The notes beneath the pieces were generated by a model. It had not been told where the DNA came from and did no database searches. It worked only from the letters and a program-made list of their open reading frames with translations. A stretch of 14,733 bases of DNA from positions 1 to 14,733 of the forward strand of contig JAUWMJ010000022.1 in assembly GCA_030613225.1 (NCBI GenBank), given 5' to 3'. The translations under genes and the position numbers were made by a program. Numbering within the stretch: the first letter of the stretch is position 1; each line of letters starts with the position of its first letter. The stretch is from Desulfobacterales bacterium (lineage in GTDB: Bacteria > Desulfobacterota > Desulfobacteria > Desulfobacterales > JAUWMJ01). This document shows positions 6,561-14,503 of this stretch, piece by piece.

Positions 6561-7919
6561 ATGTATGATTTTGCAATAATAGGCGCAGGTGTTACAGGCG
6601 CAGGAGTCGCAAGGGCTTTAAGCAGATACAAGGGTACTGTCTGTTTAATTGAAAAGACAGATGATGTCTCAAGCGGAGCATCCAAGGCAAACAGCGGTAT
6701 CGTCCACGGCGGATATGCAGCAAAAAACGGTACACTGAAAGGGCGGCTGAACGTACTCGGCAACAGGATGTTTGAAGATCTGAACAATAATCTGAATTTC
6801 GGATACAGAAAAACCGGAGGCCTTGTACTTGCTTTCGATGAAGGAGAACGCCTTCTATTAGAAGATCTTCTGATAAACGGCAAAAAGAACGGCGTAAAAG
6901 ACCTTGAAATAATTCAGCGTGACAGGATATTGGAACTGGAGCCGAATCTGAACCCCGATGTAAAATATGCTCTCTTTGCGGGAGATGTTGGTGTTACCTC
7001 TCCCTATGAGTACACAATTGCTCTTTCGGAAAATGCCATTACCAATGGTGTTGACCTTTTTCTTGAACATGAGGTTTACGATATTGTAAGAATGGAGAAT
7101 AATTTTGAGCTGATTACAGACAGGAAGAAAATTAAAACCCATACTGTGATAAATGCAGCCGGTATTTATTCAGATTATGTTTCAAGAATGGCAGGTGTGG
7201 ATTATTTTAATATTATTCCCCGAAAGGGGCAGTATATTCTTTTTCAGAAAGGTACCGGAGATGCGGTTAAATCTGTAATATTCCAGGTTCCGACAAAGAA
7301 GGGGAAGGGGATACTTGTGACCTCTACATATCATGGTAATCTGATGCTGGGCCCCAACTCGGAAGAAGTTGAAAACAGAGAAGACACAGACACAGATGAG
7401 ATGACCCTTGAATATATAATAGATACCGCTCGAAAGTCACTGCCCGGATTCGATCTTAAGAAGAAGCTTAAAACCTTCTCGGGCATACGTCCGACTCCGA
7501 ATACTGGAGACTTTATAATTAAAGAAGAATATCCCGGTTTTATAAATGCAGCAGGAATAGAATCTCCCGGTCTAACTTCATCCCCTGCGGTTGCTGAAAT
7601 GATTGTAAATATAATTAAAAAGCGTATAAGCCTGGAACAAAAGCATAGTTTTGATCCCTATCGGGAATCTATTATAAAGTCTGACAGTTTTGATGCAGCG
7701 GAGATTAAACGGCGGATAGACCTTGCTCCGTGCGATGACAGGATAGTATGTCGTTGTGAAAGTGTAACAGAAGGGGAGGTCAAAGATGCTCTGACTCGAA
7801 ACATCGATATCAGAACAAGAAAGGCTGTAAAAATGCGCACCAGGGCGGGAATGGGTTTTTGTCAGGGGAAATTTTGCGGACCCAGGGTAGACGAAGTAAT
7901 AAAGAGAATAAAACGGTAG
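6561..7919 (+). CDS. FAD-dependent oxidoreductase with C-terminal BFD-like [2Fe-2S] domain
   Basis: This 452-residue protein has an N-terminal Rossmann FAD site (IIGAGVTGAGVARALSRY, 6-23) and a DAO-type fold, including SSGASKANSGIVHGG (37-51). The second FAD contact segment is INAAGIESPGLTSSPAVA (328-345). The C-terminal BFD-like cluster domain has Cys397 and Cys399 (VCRCES) and Cys434 and Cys439 (FCQGKFC). This architecture occurs in GlpA-like and 2-hydroxyacid (LhgO-like) dehydrogenases, where electrons pass from FAD to the Fe-S cluster and on to a partner. GlpA-type proteins normally sit beside a GlpB-like flavoprotein or a DUF1667 protein; neither is nearby here. AGGAAA about 5-6 nt upstream supports the ATG at 6561. 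The substrate could be glycerol-3-phosphate, 2-hydroxyglutarate or another hydroxyacid; sequence alone does not decide. Codons such as ATA and AGA are frequent, which hints weakly at a different origin from the Cti operon. Confidence 0.85.
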   Translation: MYDFAIIGAGVTGAGVARALSRYKGTVCLIEKTDDVSSGASKANSGIVHGGYAAKNGTLKGRLNVLGNRMFEDLNNNLNFGYRKTGGLVLAFDEGERLLLEDLLINGKKNGVKDLEIIQRDRILELEPNLNPDVKYALFAGDVGVTSPYEYTIALSENAITNGVDLFLEHEVYDIVRMENNFELITDRKKIKTHTVINAAGIYSDYVSRMAGVDYFNIIPRKGQYILFQKGTGDAVKSVIFQVPTKKGKGILVTSTYHGNLMLGPNSEEVENREDTDTDEMTLEYIIDTARKSLPGFDLKKKLKTFSGIRPTPNTGDFIIKEEYPGFINAAGIESPGLTSSPAVAEMIVNIIKKRISLEQKHSFDPYRESIIKSDSFDAAEIKRRIDLAPCDDRIVCRCESVTEGEVKDALTRNIDIRTRKAVKMRTRAGMGFCQGKFCGPRVDEVIKRIKR

Positions 7920-8252
7920 GGGTGCATTTGAAAATTCAAAAAACAGCCTAAGAAAAGTGTTCGATTTTACTTGACTTCAACACAGCTATACCTGTTCGCA
8001 TCACGGCTAAAGATGTGCGCTTTTCTGCTAAAATAAGTTACACCTCATTAATTGAGTTAATTTCAGTTTCTTTGTTTGTCAAATTTCATACATTTTTTAT
8101 ATCCTATTCTCTACCTATTGGCCTGCTCAAACTCCTTCATAAGCTAAACCAAGTCTACAACGCGCTGGTTGGGGAATGCCTTGTAAATAGAGGCGAGGCA
8201 GCCATCAATAGAGCGATGGCCATTGGTAGCGACCTCATCATTTGCTATCGGA
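7920..8252. other. Intergenic region between convergent genes
   Basis: The flanking genes converge here. The first 190 nt are AT-rich with only short palindromes (for example TTTGAAAATTCAAA at about 7927-7940). No strong intrinsic terminator is evident for either gene. The part nearest the Cti gene contains the possible gene remnant listed separately. Confidence 0.55.
8111..8252 (-). pseudogene. Possible decayed C-terminal gene remnant of unknown family
   Basis: Just downstream of the Cti stop, a different minus-strand frame reads NDEVATNGHRSIDGCLASIY and then KAFPNQRVVDLV, followed by TAG (8144-8146). The same frame continues LMKEFEQANR and ends at TAG (8111-8113). The composition is protein-like and coherent across the first TAG, suggesting the tail of a dead gene whose 5' part was replaced by or lost beside the Cti gene. 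The VATNGHRSI...AFPN pattern faintly recalls DDE transposases (DGHRS...AFPNA), but the resemblance is too weak to assign. Confidence 0.25.
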
Positions 8253-10670
8253 TTACCATTCGAATTTGGAATCCGACTTATTTGCAATGCGGTTGAACCG
8301 GAACATATCAAACTGACCGGCATCAACGGGCTGCTCTTTGAGATACTTTTGGTAGTGCCAGTCCGCCTCCTCCCAGAAGTTGGGACTGGTTCGCCTGACG
8401 ACGTACTGTCTTGCAAAATTGTAATAGGTGAGTTGATCCTTAATCTTCATAAAATCCTCTGCAAAGTTATGTATCTGATCGATGTGGACACGGCAGAATG
8501 CATTGGGATAGCTGCCCACATGTCCCTTTACAAGCGTGAGGGTGTCGTCCTCAACAATTCGCCGCCTGTCCTCGCCGAACATGAAAGAATTGTTGCTCAT
8601 GGCCTTGTTGCGGATAACTGTGTAGGCCAGGTCGTCATCTCTGTTTTGGGCCACAACATGAATAAAGGTCACATCCGGCACCATCTGTATCTCGGGGCCG
8701 TTTATGCTTGACGCCTTTTGCAGGATGCGGTCCACCCCCTGCTCCACAGGTCCGGCATTCATATCCACGCAGTCCCCATCCGGGCAGCGGTTCAGGTAGT
8801 CGACCACATTGGCGTGGGGTTTCACATGCTGATGGAGCATTTTAAAAAACTCTTTTTTAGGGTCATCTGTGGCAAAATGGATACGGGTTTCCCGTTCAAG
8901 GCCGTAAAAGGGATTCTGCAGATAATTTATAAATTCAGCCTTAGCGCCTTGATACCACTCAGCCCGTATCTCTTTCCGCTTGTCCTTTGGAAGAAAGCTT
9001 AAAAAATTATTTTCGCCTTCCATGCGGAGAAAATCCATGTAAAGCCTGGTTTTAACCTGGTGTCCTGCATTGCCGAATACGTTAAAACCAGCCACCAGCA
9101 GGTAATGGACCCGTTCAAGGAGGGGGAAGTCGAGGACCCAGCCGGTTTTGGGGAAATCGCCGATAAACCCCTTTTCAACGCTGGCGCTGTCAAAATGCCT
9201 GAAAACCGTCAGCAGGGCATTGTCATTATACCCATCTCCGTCCCAAATGATCTCCATATCATTTCCCAGGTTGTCCGGGTGCAGATCTTTAAGGTATTGC
9301 TCCTTGGCATCAAGATATTTCTTCTGCTTAGCGGAATAATTTAACCAGGCCACGATATTGATCTTGCTCTCCCGTTCAGCCGGAAGGGCCAGCAAATCGC
9401 TGACCTCGGCAAGAAAACGGGTATCATTGCTGATCTTGTCTTTTTCCGGATCAAAGAATGCGACAAAAAAATGGTCATTGATTACATTGAGAGCGATCTG
9501 GCCGCGGCAGACCGGCCCCTTGATAAACCCCATCACGATATACCTTGCATCATCCAGTAAAAAGCGATACCGCGCTCCTGCCGGCAGGTCGGCAAATGTT
9601 TTTAGCGGGTTGGACGCAATTTTCGGTTCATAGGAGGGCAGGCGGTTCACCTCATAATCGTTTTTTAGAAAAAGCTCCCGATAGCGATCCATCTTCTGAT
9701 CGTTCAAATGATAGACCGTGTGGTCTTTGGCCACGATAACGCTTTCCACTTTTTGAAACCGATACCAGAATTGATCCACCCCTGGATCATCATAGGGTCT
9801 TGCCGTGTTGATCTCAACCGCCTTTTCACCTGGAGGCGTTTTTGATCGAATCAGGCGATAGAACTCCCGGTCTGGAAGGGCGTCAAAGTGGATGCGGGCA
9901 TTAAACAGGTGCTCATAAATATAGCGGGACACCAGCATCTCTTTCAGGGAGCTGCCATTGAAAAAATCCTCCCACCGATTGATAATCTGTCGTGCCTCTT
10001 CCGACATTTCCGGGCCTTTGGTGATCAGGGCCCCCTGTCTCAGCCATTTGATGATGATCTCATGCTCATCATCAGTAAGACCGGGCAGGGCATAGGGCAT
10101 CCCCCACAACGGATACTTCTCTTTGTACGCTTCAAAATCTTCAGCAGTTGCACAGGTCTGCTCGCGGTCAATGCCGATATCAAAAGATGCGGGCAGCAAT
10201 TCGGCTGTTGGCTGCGGATGTTCTTTTTTAAGCTGAAGCATCATATAGAGAACCGAATTCTCAATATTGGCTGCAGGGGTCTGGTCTCTCTCGTTGAGAA
10301 GAGGGTGAAAGTCCATTTCCCGCCAGCCCTCCGCGGAATGGGCGTCGACAAACAGACGGGTGGGAATATCCCGCTTCAACCGGGCACCATTGTAAACCAG
10401 TTTTCGGCTGCCGCCACGCTCAAGCCCATCAAAACTGGTGAGCTTCAGCTGGCAGGGTGCGTCATAGCAGCTGTGGCATACATCGCAGCGTTTTTCCAGG
10501 ATGGGCTGCACATCCGCATAAAAAGAGACCTTACCCGGCGCCAGGGTTTCAACGGTCCGGTCTATTGTCTGCATTGGCCCGTATTTTTCTGCAAATTCAT
10601 TTGCCTTGAAAGTGGCGCAACCTGCCAGGACAATAAAGATCAGGATCTGCCACAATTTTTTTTTATTCAT
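8253..10670 (-). CDS. cti: Fatty-acid cis/trans isomerase (Cti family), heme-containing lipoprotein
   Basis: The 805-residue protein matches the Cti family, whose known members are about 760 residues. In Pseudomonas and Vibrio these periplasmic c-type heme enzymes convert cis-unsaturated membrane acyl chains to trans, stiffening the membrane under solvent or heat stress. The heme site is CDVCH at 62-66, inside the diagnostic context RCDVCHSCYDAPCQLKL, followed by FDGLERGGSRKLVYNGARL and IPTRLFVDAHSAEGWREM. The N-terminus is a lipoprotein signal: hydrophobic core, then LAGC with Cys18, next residue Ala, which favours the outer membrane. Characterised Cti proteins have ordinary cleavable signals, so the tether is a difference. 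AAGGAA about 10 nt upstream of ATG 10670 supports the start. It lies 31 nt downstream of the PD40-heme gene in the same orientation, so the two form an operon. The family call is firm; isomerase activity in this organism is inferred. Confidence 0.9.
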   Translation of the reverse strand: MNKKKLWQILIFIVLAGCATFKANEFAEKYGPMQTIDRTVETLAPGKVSFYADVQPILEKRCDVCHSCYDAPCQLKLTSFDGLERGGSRKLVYNGARLKRDIPTRLFVDAHSAEGWREMDFHPLLNERDQTPAANIENSVLYMMLQLKKEHPQPTAELLPASFDIGIDREQTCATAEDFEAYKEKYPLWGMPYALPGLTDDEHEIIIKWLRQGALITKGPEMSEEARQIINRWEDFFNGSSLKEMLVSRYIYEHLFNARIHFDALPDREFYRLIRSKTPPGEKAVEINTARPYDDPGVDQFWYRFQKVESVIVAKDHTVYHLNDQKMDRYRELFLKNDYEVNRLPSYEPKIASNPLKTFADLPAGARYRFLLDDARYIVMGFIKGPVCRGQIALNVINDHFFVAFFDPEKDKISNDTRFLAEVSDLLALPAERESKINIVAWLNYSAKQKKYLDAKEQYLKDLHPDNLGNDMEIIWDGDGYNDNALLTVFRHFDSASVEKGFIGDFPKTGWVLDFPLLERVHYLLVAGFNVFGNAGHQVKTRLYMDFLRMEGENNFLSFLPKDKRKEIRAEWYQGAKAEFINYLQNPFYGLERETRIHFATDDPKKEFFKMLHQHVKPHANVVDYLNRCPDGDCVDMNAGPVEQGVDRILQKASSINGPEIQMVPDVTFIHVVAQNRDDDLAYTVIRNKAMSNNSFMFGEDRRRIVEDDTLTLVKGHVGSYPNAFCRVHIDQIHNFAEDFMKIKDQLTYYNFARQYVVRRTSPNFWEEADWHYQKYLKEQPVDAGQFDMFRFNRIANKSDSKFEW

Positions 10671-10701
10671 CGTTGAGATTCCTTTTTCTTTTATTTCCTT
10701 C

Positions 10702-12318
10702 CTATTCCATTTCGGAAAGTCGAATGCTTTTAATGGCTGTCGGCCCTATATTGACAAACTCAGGAACGTTGGCGGCAAAATTTTCATCGCTGAAACGAGA
10801 CAGGCACACAGGCGGTGTGTCCATGCCGTTTTCATCGATGTGGGTAAGAAATATTTCAGTAAACGGCGTATTGACCTTGGAGGTGAACAGTATCCATTTT
10901 CCGTTGGGTGAAAAGCTGTGCCAGGAGTTGAAAAGGGCACGGTTGCATTGCATCTTTCTTGCCTCACCACCCTGGACAGGGATAATAAAAAGCTTGCTGT
11001 CCGGCTGCAGCATGATGCCGGTCCTGCTTTGTGTAAAGACAATCCATCGTCCATCCGGCGAATACCGTGGGAAATAGTTGCTCATCCCGTTGCGGCCGGC
11101 TCCTCTGACAGGCACCGCCTTTTCCCCCTTTCCCTTATTGAAAGGGACCTGGTACAGATCGAACTGGATGGGAAACCGCGCATTCAATTGGTGGATGTTC
11201 GCATCCTCCATATGGGTGCGAATGTTCGCAATATCGTCGTGGTATTGGTTTTTTGTTTCAGCTCTTGAAAAAGCGATTTTTTTTCCATCCCAGCTCCAGC
11301 TGGGATCTGTCTGTACTACATCATAATCATCAGCCCCGGGCAGAAGGGCAAACTTTTTTTCGTCAGTCGAATACCAGGCCAGCACCCCGTATGTGGGGAA
11401 AAAAAGCTGACTGAAAGCATGATCATTGGTCACCGCTGCATAGGATATCTCATGAATCGTGCTGACCATGTATTTTCCGGATGGAGACATCTTTGCAAAC
11501 AACCCCCTGGTCTTGGGAAGGAGTTCCGGCTTTGGAAAATCATTCCATGAGATAAAATCCCTTTCAGACAGATTAATGGTTTCTCTGACCTTTGTGATCA
11601 AGTGGGCACCGCTGTCGCCTTTAAAATTCATCTCCATGCTAATCCATTTGCCATCTTTTGAGAAAAGGTGGCAGCTGGCGCACACGGGAAGATTTTCCAT
11701 GACAACAGAAGGCTTTTCGTATGAGGAGATGTCACCCAGGCGCCACTTCATCTTTTTAAAATGCTTTTTTCCCACTTTAAAGGGAAGCGGAACCTGGCGG
11801 TAGAAAATCGATGCGTCAACAGGGTCTTTTGACGTAAAGATCCGGATGCTGTTTTTACCGGTTATGCGAAATTCCTGTTTATCCTCAAATCCATAAACCG
11901 TTATTCGGGCTTCACTGTCCACGGAATTGGCCTTGATCAGGTCCCATATTTTTTTGTCAGGGGCCCAGTGCTGCCTGTTGGTCAGCGAGTATACCGGACG
12001 GGTCCCGTTGCCGAATTCAACCGAGACCAGCCAGCGTTCAGATGATGGGTCAGCATCGGTCCATGCCACTTCCGGTGCGGCAATTTCAGGTGGAAATACG
12101 GTACGGTCATAGGGATAGGCAATGGAAAGCCTGGCGCTGTTTTCCACGCTTTTTCCATGAGAAATGATGGTTTCCACCATCTGTCGGGTTTTCTCCGGCA
12201 CCTGTTCCGGGCCGCTCGCTTTACTGTGCCAGGTGCGGGTTTTGTGAGAAGTGCAATGGATCAATGGAATGCTCAACAGCAGAGCAGCAAAACCGATTAC
12301 GATTTTTTTTATTTTCAT
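10702..12318 (-). CDS. Exported PD40 beta-propeller protein with one c-type heme motif
   Basis: From ATG 12318 the product is 538 residues. It has an N-terminal export signal (KIKKIVIGFAALLLSIPLIHC) with Cys22, which may be lipidated, although His at -1 is unusual for a lipobox. The frame stays open to a TTG at 12414, but that TTG is the start of a TTGACA promoter box and the extra 32 residues before the signal look non-coding. A single CASCH heme motif (213-217 from ATG 12318) is followed by five PD40/TolB-like blades: FSKDGKWISM, MSPSGKYMVS, WSWDGKKIAFSR, YSPDGRWIVFTQ and FSPNGKWILFTS. The CASCH-x-FSxDGK context occurs in a poorly characterised family of heme-bearing TolB-like proteins. As the first gene of the operon with Cti, it may support that enzyme, for example as redox or scaffold partner in the periplasm. 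That role is inferred from position only. Confidence 0.82.
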   Translation of the reverse strand: MKIKKIVIGFAALLLSIPLIHCTSHKTRTWHSKASGPEQVPEKTRQMVETIISHGKSVENSARLSIAYPYDRTVFPPEIAAPEVAWTDADPSSERWLVSVEFGNGTRPVYSLTNRQHWAPDKKIWDLIKANSVDSEARITVYGFEDKQEFRITGKNSIRIFTSKDPVDASIFYRQVPLPFKVGKKHFKKMKWRLGDISSYEKPSVVMENLPVCASCHLFSKDGKWISMEMNFKGDSGAHLITKVRETINLSERDFISWNDFPKPELLPKTRGLFAKMSPSGKYMVSTIHEISYAAVTNDHAFSQLFFPTYGVLAWYSTDEKKFALLPGADDYDVVQTDPSWSWDGKKIAFSRAETKNQYHDDIANIRTHMEDANIHQLNARFPIQFDLYQVPFNKGKGEKAVPVRGAGRNGMSNYFPRYSPDGRWIVFTQSRTGIMLQPDSKLFIIPVQGGEARKMQCNRALFNSWHSFSPNGKWILFTSKVNTPFTEIFLTHIDENGMDTPPVCLSRFSDENFAANVPEFVNIGPTAIKSIRLSEME

Positions 12319-12384
12319 ATTCTCAAAGCAAAGGAGATTGGAAACCCAACAGCAATTTTCATTATCATACAAGCGAGTGGGATT

Positions 12385-12414
12385 AAGATATCGGTATAGC
12401 TGCTTTATTGTCAA
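12385..12414 (-). promoter_or_regulatory. Candidate sigma-70 promoter of the PD40-heme/cti operon
   Basis: On the minus strand a perfect TTGACA (12414-12409) is followed after 18 nt by TATCTT (12390-12385), a four-of-six match to the -10 box. Transcription would begin near 12378, giving about a 60-nt leader before ATG 12318. This supports the shorter start. The 18-nt spacing and weak -10 box suggest a modest or regulated promoter. Confidence 0.4.
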
Positions 12415-12463
12415 GACGGAATTTTGCTATAAATTGGCTCAAATTCCGGATTCTGGGCGCAGG

Positions 12464-12523
12464 AAGCCAGGCTTCGCCAAGCTTCGCCCTTGACAAGCCT
12501 GTCTGCCCGAGTAGGAGGAATAG
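12464..12523. repeat. GC-rich short repeat-like segment
   Basis: This segment contains a small palindrome AAGCCAGGCTT followed by repeated CTTCGCC-type units (GGCTTCGCCAAGCTTCGCCC) in otherwise AT-rich intergenic DNA. The pattern looks like the AAGCTTCG-rich dispersed repeats seen in some bacterial genomes. Only one copy is present here, so repeat status is not proven. Confidence 0.3.
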
Positions 12524-12541
12524 GGTCAACCTTCTCCCCTC

Positions 12542-12593
12542 CCCTCTCACAGAAGCTGGATCTTCGACAAGGAGAGAGGGTTTTTGACTTTTT
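12542..12593 (+). terminator. Terminator-like hairpin with no gene upstream on its strand
   Basis: CCCTCTC (12542-12548) pairs with GAGAGGG (12574-12580), with an inner GAAG/CTTC helix. TTTTTGACTTTTT follows at 12581-12593. The shape is that of a rho-independent terminator for plus-strand transcripts. The nearest plus-strand gene upstream ends at 7919, so it would stop antisense or unannotated transcription, or attenuate a transcript heading to the glycosyltransferase. The U-run is interrupted and the loop is large, so efficiency is uncertain. Confidence 0.4.
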
Positions 12594-12606
12594 ACGATAG
12601 CATCAA

Positions 12607-12635
12607 TTAAAATTATGTAAAACTTTTCCTATAAT
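12607..12635 (+). promoter_or_regulatory. Candidate sigma-70 promoter upstream of the glycosyltransferase
   Basis: TTAAAA (12607-12612) and a perfect TATAAT (12630-12635) are separated by 17 nt. This would give a leader of about 170 nt before ATG 12812. The region is AT-rich and a second TATAAT at 12715-12720 lacks a well-spaced -35 box, so chance matches are possible. Confidence 0.35.
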
Positions 12636-12735
12636 CACGTAATTCAGGTATTTTATTCCCAACATTCTGGACCAGGAAAAGGTAGATTTGAGATAACTAT
12701 CTGAAAATTAATACTATAATATAATGTAGGCAAAT

Positions 12736-12751
12736 TGGTATAAATTTTGCT
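12736..12751 (+). promoter_or_regulatory. Candidate sigma-54 promoter of the glycosyltransferase
   Basis: The sequence TGGTATA-AATT-TTGC-T fits the relaxed sigma-54 pattern TGGYRYR-N4-TTGCW with the strict GG-N10-GC spacing. The start would be near 12762, about 50 nt before the ATG. The two C-to-T changes in the -24 element make it weaker than the site upstream of the rnf operon. Confidence 0.45.
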
Positions 12752-12811
12752 TGCAACTAGTTTTGATACTCATGCTTTTCAGACTTCAACTATTATATTA
12801 AAGGATTAGAG

Positions 12812-14155
12812 ATGAGCAAGAACATAGGATTCATTTCAACACGCTTTGCAGGAACAGACGGAGTCTCTTTGGAATCGAGCAAATGGGCTGAGGTTTTTGA
12901 AAAAAGCGGGCATACCTGTTTCTGGTTTGCCGGAGAACTGGATAGAGAAAAGGAAAAAAGCTTTCTTGTCCCAGAAGCGCATTTTCAGAATGAACAAAAT
13001 GTATGGATCAACGAGAGGGTTTTTGGAGAAAAAAAGAGAAAATCTTCCGTAACCGAATCAATTCACGCCTTAAGATTGTATTTAAAGTTTAAACTCGAGA
13101 AATTTATCGAGCAGTTTAACATCGAGCTTTTAGTAGTTGAAAACGCCCTAACTATCCCGATGAATATACCTTTAGGGATAGCTTTAGCGGAATACATTTC
13201 TGAAACACAGATTCCCACCATTGCTCATCATCATGATTTTTACTGGGAAAGGACCCGTTTTTCCGTTAATGCCGTTGGCGAATATCTTCACATGGCTTTC
13301 CCACCTGATCTTTCCAACATTGAACATGTGGTCATTAATTCTGCCGCACAGAAAGAACTGGCCCATCGCAGGGGGATTTCGGCAACGATTATTCCCAATG
13401 TCCTGGACTTCGAAAATCCGCCCTTAATGAATGGAAAACGTACCGAAGAGTTTCGAAAAAAAATTGGTTTGAAAATTGATAACATAATGATTCTGCAGCC
13501 TACACGCGTTATAAGGAGAAAAGGGATAGAACTTGCCATTGAACTGGTCAAAGCATTGGATAATAAGCGCTGCAAACTGGTTATATCTCATGAATGCGGA
13601 GACGAAGGCTTTGAATATGTCGAGTGGATTAAAGAGCATGCATCCGATCATGGTGTAGATCTTCGTATTGCGGAAAGCCACATAGCGAGCCCGTGGAATA
13701 ATAACGGAGACCGTCAAAAGAAATATTCTCTGTGGAACATCTATTCCCATGCAGATTTTATTACATTTCCCAGTTTTACAGAAGGGTTCGGAAATGCTTT
13801 TCTTGAAGCTGTTTACTTTAAAAAACCGATACTGATCAACCGCTACGATACTTATGTAAGAGATATAGAACCCAAAGGGTTTGACCTGGTTGCTATTGAC
13901 GGATTTTTAAACAAAAAAGCAGTTCAAAGTGTGAGGGAAGTATTAAAGTCGCCCATGCGAAGAAAAAGAATGGTAAATAAAAATTATGAAATTGCTACTG
14001 CCTGTTATTCCTATTCCGTGCTTCGAAAGCACCTCAATACCATGATGTATAATATCTTTGGTGACGGTGCCCCCCTGATATGCTTTGGACCGACCTGCCG
14101 ACAACACGAACCATGTTTAAAGGAAGATCAGTATCCTACCCAAATTGCTGTGTGA
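12812..14155 (+). CDS. GT4-type glycosyltransferase
   Basis: This 447-residue cytoplasmic protein has the two-Rossmann GT-B fold. The N-terminal acceptor domain begins IGFISTRFAGTDGVSLES (5-22), a glycine-rich loop common in GT4 enzymes, and has a HHHDFYWER segment (139-147). The C-terminal nucleotide-sugar domain opens PTRVIRRKGIE (230-240) with the usual Arg/Lys pair and contains the E-x7-E motif EGFGNAFLE (Glu324 and Glu332) that binds the donor ribose/sugar. It is therefore a retaining transferase. The close spacing of FAGTDGVSLE and HHHDFYWER resembles a bacterial GT4 subgroup that may make glycosylated small molecules such as compatible solutes rather than polymers; that is uncertain. 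The last 30 residues carry three cysteines (CFGPTCRQHEPC) and are not part of the usual fold. AAGGA 6 nt before ATG 12812 supports the start. No polysaccharide genes adjoin it, so acceptor and product are unknown. Confidence 0.85.
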   Translation: MSKNIGFISTRFAGTDGVSLESSKWAEVFEKSGHTCFWFAGELDREKEKSFLVPEAHFQNEQNVWINERVFGEKKRKSSVTESIHALRLYLKFKLEKFIEQFNIELLVVENALTIPMNIPLGIALAEYISETQIPTIAHHHDFYWERTRFSVNAVGEYLHMAFPPDLSNIEHVVINSAAQKELAHRRGISATIIPNVLDFENPPLMNGKRTEEFRKKIGLKIDNIMILQPTRVIRRKGIELAIELVKALDNKRCKLVISHECGDEGFEYVEWIKEHASDHGVDLRIAESHIASPWNNNGDRQKKYSLWNIYSHADFITFPSFTEGFGNAFLEAVYFKKPILINRYDTYVRDIEPKGFDLVAIDGFLNKKAVQSVREVLKSPMRRKRMVNKNYEIATACYSYSVLRKHLNTMMYNIFGDGAPLICFGPTCRQHEPCLKEDQYPTQIAV

Positions 14156-14169
14156 AAAAGTTTTCACAT
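14152..14169 (+). terminator. Hairpin at the glycosyltransferase stop, weak terminator candidate
   Basis: TGTGAAAA and TTTTCACA form a perfect 8-bp inverted repeat around two bases, overlapping the stop codon. Only a short TTTA follows and the stem is AT-rich, so termination would be weak. Confidence 0.3.
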
Positions 14170-14363
14170 TTATCACATACATAGTGTCTGAACGAAAAGT
14201 CCGAGTTTTAAATAAAATAAAAATTAAAATCACAATATCTGAAAACAGAAATGATCATAAATTGTGGGGAAATATCTGAATACAGACCTCGTAGATTATA
14301 GCGTATCATGGTGCAATATTTTGGACAAAAAGCTCCGTTTTCAGTCTATGCTTTTGGTTGAAA
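14170..14363. other. AT-rich intergenic stretch, nothing recognised
   Basis: Between the glycosyltransferase hairpin and the GGTTCA-rich repeat I see no gene, no terminator and no convincing promoter. Two similar phrases, ATATCTGAAAACAGA and ATATCTGAATACAGA (about 14237-14285), are the only internal repetition. Confidence 0.5.
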
Positions 14364-14483
14364 GGTTCACAGTTCAAAGGTTCAGAGGTTATACGCCATC
14401 ACATTAACCCAAAGGAATCAATAGGTAAGAAAAAAAGCGCTAAGCACTTAACCTTGAACCGGGAACCCTGAACCTTATAACCC
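14364..14483. repeat. GGTTCA-rich palindromic repeat, copy 2
   Basis: The left arm (14364-14390) is GGTTCACAG-type units and the right arm (14450-14483) is the complementary GAACC-rich series ending CCTTATAACCC. The units have a degenerate period of about 8-9 nt. The left arm plus the following GCCATCACATTAA matches 4367-4415. A minus-strand open frame crosses it (14399-14605), but its KVQGSRFKVK-like translation is the periodic product of the repeat. Confidence 0.6.
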
Positions 14484-14503
14484 AGACCGGCCTGGTGTCT
14501 AAT

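Noticed and set aside
8144..8416. 90-codon minus-strand frame overlapping the end of the Cti gene
   Set aside because: The upstream half is an out-of-frame shadow of Cti. Only the part after the Cti stop looks protein-like and is listed as a possible remnant.
9888..10676. 262-codon plus-strand frame opposite the Cti gene
   Set aside because: It is antisense to a well-conserved gene, starts without a ribosome binding site and shows no family features.
12319..12414. N-terminal extension of the PD40 gene to TTG 12414
   Set aside because: It would put 32 residues before the export signal, and the TTG is part of a TTGACA promoter box.
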